Source: DATKLX01 sp035542155
Lineage (GTDB): Bacteria > Chloroflexota > Anaerolineae > Anaerolineales > Anaerolineaceae
Assembly: GCA_035542155.1 (NCBI GenBank)
Contig: DATKLX010000112.1
Coordinates: 1 to 9,987, forward strand
Direction: 5' to 3'
DNA: 9,987 bases
This document shows, one piece after another, positions 7,701 through 9,987 of this stretch. The stretch's first letter is position 1, and the number at the start of each line of letters is the position of its first letter. The translations under genes were made by a program, and so were the position numbers. The notes under the pieces are model-generated. The model was not told the DNA's origin and ran no database searches. It saw only the letters and a program-made list of their open reading frames with translations.

Positions 7701-9987
7701 AGACGAGCAGCAAGGGAGTCGCCACCCACAGCGCCAGGGGATGGACGATGGCGATGGCCAATCCCAGGAGCGCACTGAAAGCCAATGAAATCGCCATCTC
7801 CCACCAGACTTTTTGCCTGGTGTTTATTCCAAGCGAGCGGGCGATGTGCGCGGCCGTGGTCCACTGCAGCAAGTGTCTGCGCGCGACCAGCAGGCGGGTC
7901 AGGGTGATCCCGATCGCGGTCAGCGCCAGGAAGGCTTCATAGGGGAGGAAGGTAAAGCTCAACGCCCAACGCAACAATGGGAGTCTGCTGGGATCGACCA
8001 GCTCTTTCAACCTAAGCCGTCCAATATTCTTCTTTACACCCTGGATAGCCTGGGCGGCGATGGGCATGGCGGGCACCAGGAGTGCCAGCAACGTCCACAG
8101 CAGGGGTGAACCGGGCAGGACCAGCCAGCTTGCAGCGAAAAAGAATAGATAGGTCGGGGTCAGTAAGCTGCGCCGCAGGTTATCGAAAATCTTCCAGCGG
8201 TTGATGAGCGACAACCAGTTGGGGGCAGAACCTCCTTCGGTCTGGACGACCGGGAAGAGCCAGGGCAACAGCTGCCAGTCGCCGCGGATCCAGCGGTGCA
8301 TGCGGCGGGCGTAGATCAGGTAGCGCGCCGGATATTCCTCGTACAGGAGGATGTCGGTGACCAGGGCGGCACGTCCGTAAATTCCCTCGAAGAGGTCATG
8401 GCTGAGCAGGGTATTTTCCCTGACCCGGCCTGCCAAGCTTCGCTCGAAAGCGGCTACATCATAAATGCCCTTGCCGACGTAACTCCCCTCTCCGAATAGA
8501 TCCTGATATACATCTGATACTGCCAGAGTGTACAGATCAAAACCGGTATTCCCGGCAAATATGCGCGAAAACAGGCTGCGATTCGCGCTGGCCGGTTTGA
8601 TTTCCACGCGAGGCTGCAGGATGGTATACCCGGCACGAACCGAGTGGCCATCCGCAGTAAATTCCGCCTGGTTGAGGGGGTGGGCCAGGGTCGCGACCAT
8701 GCGGCCGGCGCTGCCCTGGGGCAGGGAAGTATCTGCATCCAGGGTGATCACATATTTGATTGCGGGCAGGATGCTGAGCTCTCCGACCCGCGTGGTATAA
8801 GACGTCTGGCCGCCGTTCAACACCAGCCGATTGAATTCAACCAGTTTGCCGCGCTTGCGTTCCCAGCCCATCCAGACCCCCTCGGATGGATTCCAGACCC
8901 GCTTACGGTGAAACAGGTAAAAGGGAGCGGTGTCCGCATACTTGTGATTGAGGCCTTCGATCCCGGCGACTGCCTGGGAGAGCAGTTGTTCGTCATCAGG
9001 CATCTGCTGCGCCGGGGCATCGGTGAAATCAGTCAGGAGGGCGAATGTCAATTGGGGATCGGGGTTGCGCAGGAAGTGGAGCTCGAGCTCCTGCAACAGG
9101 GAGTTTAGTTCGCTGACGCTCACCAGCAGCGACGGAATGACAATCATCGTGCGATAACCTGCCGGGATACCTTCCGAGTAGTCCATGCGCGGCAGGGTGC
9201 GCGGAGGAATTTGATGCGTGATAGTCCAATGGACCAGGTTAATGGACGCATCCAGGGCCAGCCCGCACCCAAGCAAACCGGTGAGAACCAGTTGGGCGGG
9301 AGAGCCGTTTGAGACCCGGGTATAGGCCAGCAATCCTGCGACGATCAGCAAGGAGAGAATGCTGATGCTCCCCAGATAAGTTAATGTTGGGTGGGCGAGA
9401 GCCCATCGCCTCAGGCGTGCGTCCAACTGCGGCCGGTATCCGATGCTTCTTTCAAGCGCGGGAAGACCCGCATCGATCAGATAAAAACCGATGTGGGTTT
9501 TTCGGTCCGGATTTTGGATGGAGGCCTGGGGCTTGTCTTGAGCCTGGCGGGCGAATTCGATCGCAGCCCTTGCAACGGCTTCTTCGCTTTGGCTGGAATT
9601 TCGCGCCAGTTCTTCCACAACACTGCGGTATCTGTTCCGGGTGTCAAAATCCATGCTGGGATAGATCCCTGCCGGATCATCCCTTAGAATCTGCTCGATG
9701 CGACTGGTTTGCTCGAAGAATCCTTTCCAATCCGTAGCAGATAAAAGTCGCAAGCTGAGAAAACAATTGGCGACAATGGCTTCGGTTGGCTGTGCAGGAG
9801 GTATGGGCAGGATGGGCTGCGCATTCGGGCCTTTCGGCTCATCAATCCCTGCAATGACGGCGACCGCCGCGGCCAGGTGCTCCAGTGTCCCGATCCGGAG
9901 CATGGTCGGTAAGGCCCACAGCTCTCCAATCGTCAACGGGGTAACCCGTTGATAATCCTGCACGAAGGTCGTGGCTTGAGCCAGATC
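1768..9987 (-). CDS. ndvB: Cyclic beta-1,2-glucan synthase (GT84 + cyclization domain + GH94), N-terminus cut by window edge
   Basis: This membrane enzyme family polymerises glucose from UDP-glucose into beta-1,2-glucan, closes the ring and trims chain length. Residues are numbered from the GTG at 9963. That GTG is not the true start: the frame stays open to the edge (DLAQATTF precedes it), and the conserved VTPLTIGELWALP block (7-19) is normally internal. The 2739 visible codons suggest a protein of about 2850, as in rhizobial NdvB and Brucella Cgs. Predicted membrane segments lie near 194-215, 224-246, 605-637, 668-692 and 723-760. The GT84 domain (about 265-600) has the DxD of LDADT (409-412), EGSYVGKGIYDV (492-503), SHDLFEG (521-527) and RMHRWIRGDWQ (554-564). 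A glycoamylase-like middle domain (about 1140-1375) matches the segment assigned to cyclization (GH189). Two beta-sandwich modules follow (about 1435-1700, 1930-2200). The GH94 domain (about 2200-2710) has GFRDQLQD (2266-2273), GSGDWNDGM (2397-2405), ENGGQYTH (2550-2557) and TGSAGWMYR (2624-2632), so phosphorolytic trimming looks intact. No frameshift is seen. The family call is near certain; the exact product is inferred. Confidence 0.96.
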   Translation of the reverse strand, partial: DLAQATTFVQDYQRVTPLTIGELWALPTMLRIGTLEHLAAAVAVIAGIDEPKGPNAQPILPIPPAQPTEAIVANCFLSLRLLSATDWKGFFEQTSRIEQILRDDPAGIYPSMDFDTRNRYRSVVEELARNSSQSEEAVARAAIEFARQAQDKPQASIQNPDRKTHIGFYLIDAGLPALERSIGYRPQLDARLRRWALAHPTLTYLGSISILSLLIVAGLLAYTRVSNGSPAQLVLTGLLGCGLALDASINLVHWTITHQIPPRTLPRMDYSEGIPAGYRTMIVIPSLLVSVSELNSLLQELELHFLRNPDPQLTFALLTDFTDAPAQQMPDDEQLLSQAVAGIEGLNHKYADTAPFYLFHRKRVWNPSEGVWMGWERKRGKLVEFNRLVLNGGQTSYTTRVGELSILPAIKYVITLDADTSLPQGSAGRMVATLAHPLNQAEFTADGHSVRAGYTILQPRVEIKPASANRSLFSRIFAGNTGFDLYTLAVSDVYQDLFGEGSYVGKGIYDVAAFERSLAGRVRENTLLSHDLFEGIYGRAALVTDILLYEEYPARYLIYARRMHRWIRGDWQLLPWLFPVVQTEGGSAPNWLSLINRWKIFDNLRRSLLTPTYLFFFAASWLVLPGSPLLWTLLALLVPAMPIAAQAIQGVKKNIGRLRLKELVDPSRLPLLRWALSFTFLPYEAFLALTAIGITLTRLLVARRHLLQWTTAAHIARSLGINTRQKVWWEMAISLAFSALLGLAIAIVHPLALWVATPLLLVWSLAPQVAYWISQPIMHTSAPLSEVQYNQVRRLARRTWAFFEQFAGPDDHWLPPDHFQENPRGNVAHYTTPTNIGLFLLSILSAYDLGYFGLFELAVRLRSTFENMDALEHYRGHLLNWYDTQTLAPLPPRYISTVDSGNLAACLIALKQGCLALADAPIVGPQQWQGLLVLMDILSNILKELDSNNSGSAFEPFEVELQGICRRITAVQDNPGAWTSFLAWLVSDGRYRISRHVMEFLGGDHPNLDQETLNDLQLYLDGLLHQLISMQRNIKLLAPWLSALNQPPRLFAQAGHPALHAWQDFLEGLPTSLPPLGEAAVTYEAIKSALARLGTRLDGSPDSADLVQETRDWCRKLDEDLTSAMLRTETLLVGYRDLARQADRYLEAMDFKFLFDEQRRVFHIGYNATTDKLDTSYYDLLASEARIASLIAIAKGDVPQSHWLHLGRPVTRVDGKQVLLSWNGTMFEYLMPALFTRNYEGTFLSDSCHAAIDAQMSYAHQKHIPWGASESGYFAFDASLNYQYRAFGVPDLGYKRDLSEEVVVAPYASLIGLSLQPQAVLANMARLENLKMLGRFGFYEALDYTRARLAPDLQHAIVQSYMAHHQGMILLAACNYLSNDGMVRRFHADERIQSVELLLQEKIPQNPHIEYPHPEEPLEVRASQRSVALLPWRVPVDSPIPQVQFLSQGRYGVLITNAGGGYSQWEDLALTRWQADATLDAWGTWIYLQDLESGELWSAACQPTGCPPENQEILFYPYKVEFRRWDRGVSLHTEITVGADDVEIRRVTLLNDSDRQRRLKVTSYGEVVLAPQADDRRHPAFNKLFIESEYLSDGNALLFHRRLRSADEKPVFLAHALVVEAGHKVTGEYESDRACFLGRGQTPRTPAALQGKESHLSGTIGPEPEPGLPRRTLDPILSLAQEIDLKPHTRAQVTFITLAAASRTEALELVTRYQSMQAINRAFDEARAHGERELVDLGLNTAAVEHIQQLLSALLYPSEALRAAPEVLEKNVKGQSGLWAYGISGDYPVLLVRVREEGDSPLLLEALQAYTYWRNRRIKINLVILNEQDTGYAMDLHNQIQRQITLLGADAWLNQRDGIFLLRSDQMPKDDRILLEAIAGVILDQTKGTLAEHARRLTAAPIRLPAFTPSLAIAQDPEPTPPLRRPTGLRMDNGLGGFSPDGREYVLFLQPGQNTPRPWVNVIANPQFGFLVSEAGSGFTWAGNSGENRLTPWRNDPLADMPGEALYLRDEETGLVWSPTPLPAGAESACTIRHGAGYSTFESQSHGLNQLLRLFAAADAPVKIAHLRLENLWNRPRRITVTSYAEWVLGAAREPNQAYVVPEFDPARHALLAGNRYNAEFGERAAFLAASKKPHGLTADRSEFLGRLGSLRTPAALGRIGLASTVRAGLDPCAAIQLHVDLAPGGVEEVFFLLGEGSSREESLALIAKYQAQGQIELAWQAVQHLWDDLLTGITVQTPDPGMDLMLNRWLLYQTISCRLWGRSALYQSGGAFGFRDQLQDVLAALHTRPGLAREQILNAARRQFEAGDVLHWWHPPSGRGVRTRYSDDLLWLPFVTAEYVAASGDVSILDERIPFLKGEALKPEETERYGQYEPASEGEPLYEHCRRAVEKGATAGVHGLPLMGSGDWNDGMNRVGWQGRGESVWLGWFLHATLTRFSSLCLLMKDDPEPYRQQAARLARALELHAWDGNWYLRAFYDDSARLGSSENDECRIDSIAQSWAVLSQAADPERAARAMESVDQLLIREDDQLILLLAPPFDKTGRDPGYIQGYAPGVRENGGQYTHAAIWVAWAFAMLGQGDRAGELFRLLNPIYHADTPEKARRYRVEPYGIAADVYSQPPFIGTGGWTWYTGSAGWMYRLGIEAILGLTRVGDTLKFDPCIPGNWPGFQLTYRFGRTPYLIRVENPEGFNRGIRQILLNGIPLPDNRIPLSDDGHQYEVRVLMGSAIPLERKKVGKKR

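Overview
This is a GC-rich bacterial window dominated by one very large gene on the minus strand: a cyclic beta-1,2-glucan synthase (NdvB/ChvB/Cgs family). It fills positions 1768-9987 and runs off the right edge, so its true start is outside the window. The visible 2739 codons are uninterrupted. They contain membrane segments, a GT84 glucosyltransferase domain, a middle glycoamylase-like (cyclization) domain, two beta-sandwich modules and a C-terminal GH94 phosphorylase domain, all with recognisable motifs.

The left 1.77 kb is a patchwork of small elements. Positions 1-313 hold no gene I can support, only an ambiguous edge fragment and a stem-loop. An extended -10 promoter (314-322) is followed within about 40 bases by a textbook intrinsic terminator (358-388). 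That terminator lies about 75 bases upstream of a plus-strand CarD/CdnL-family regulator (462-965), which suggests either a tiny RNA or an attenuated leader. Downstream of the regulator is a small unrecognised plus-strand gene, broken in this sequence by an apparent -1 frameshift in a G run (1028-1266). A hairpin with T-rich flanks on both sides (1322-1351) then probably ends transcription from both directions.

On the minus strand, between the terminator and the glucan synthase, is a short gene (1449-1670) for a Gln/Glu/Lys/Arg-rich helical protein built of 18-residue repeats. It follows the synthase gene by 97 bases in the same direction with no clear terminator between them, so the two may share a transcript.

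The organism cannot be fixed from the sequence. A stand-alone CarD-type regulator with a cyclic glucan synthase and short unfamiliar ORFs would fit an environmental bacterium outside the classical rhizobia/Brucella group, for example a Chloroflexota (Anaerolineae-like) lineage, but this is a guess. No rRNA, tRNA, insertion sequence, CRISPR array or phage gene was seen. The best leads are the regulator's apparent lack of the family's wedge tryptophan, the promoter-terminator leader in front of it, the frameshifted small gene, the repeat protein beside the synthase, and a visible internal duplication in the synthase.
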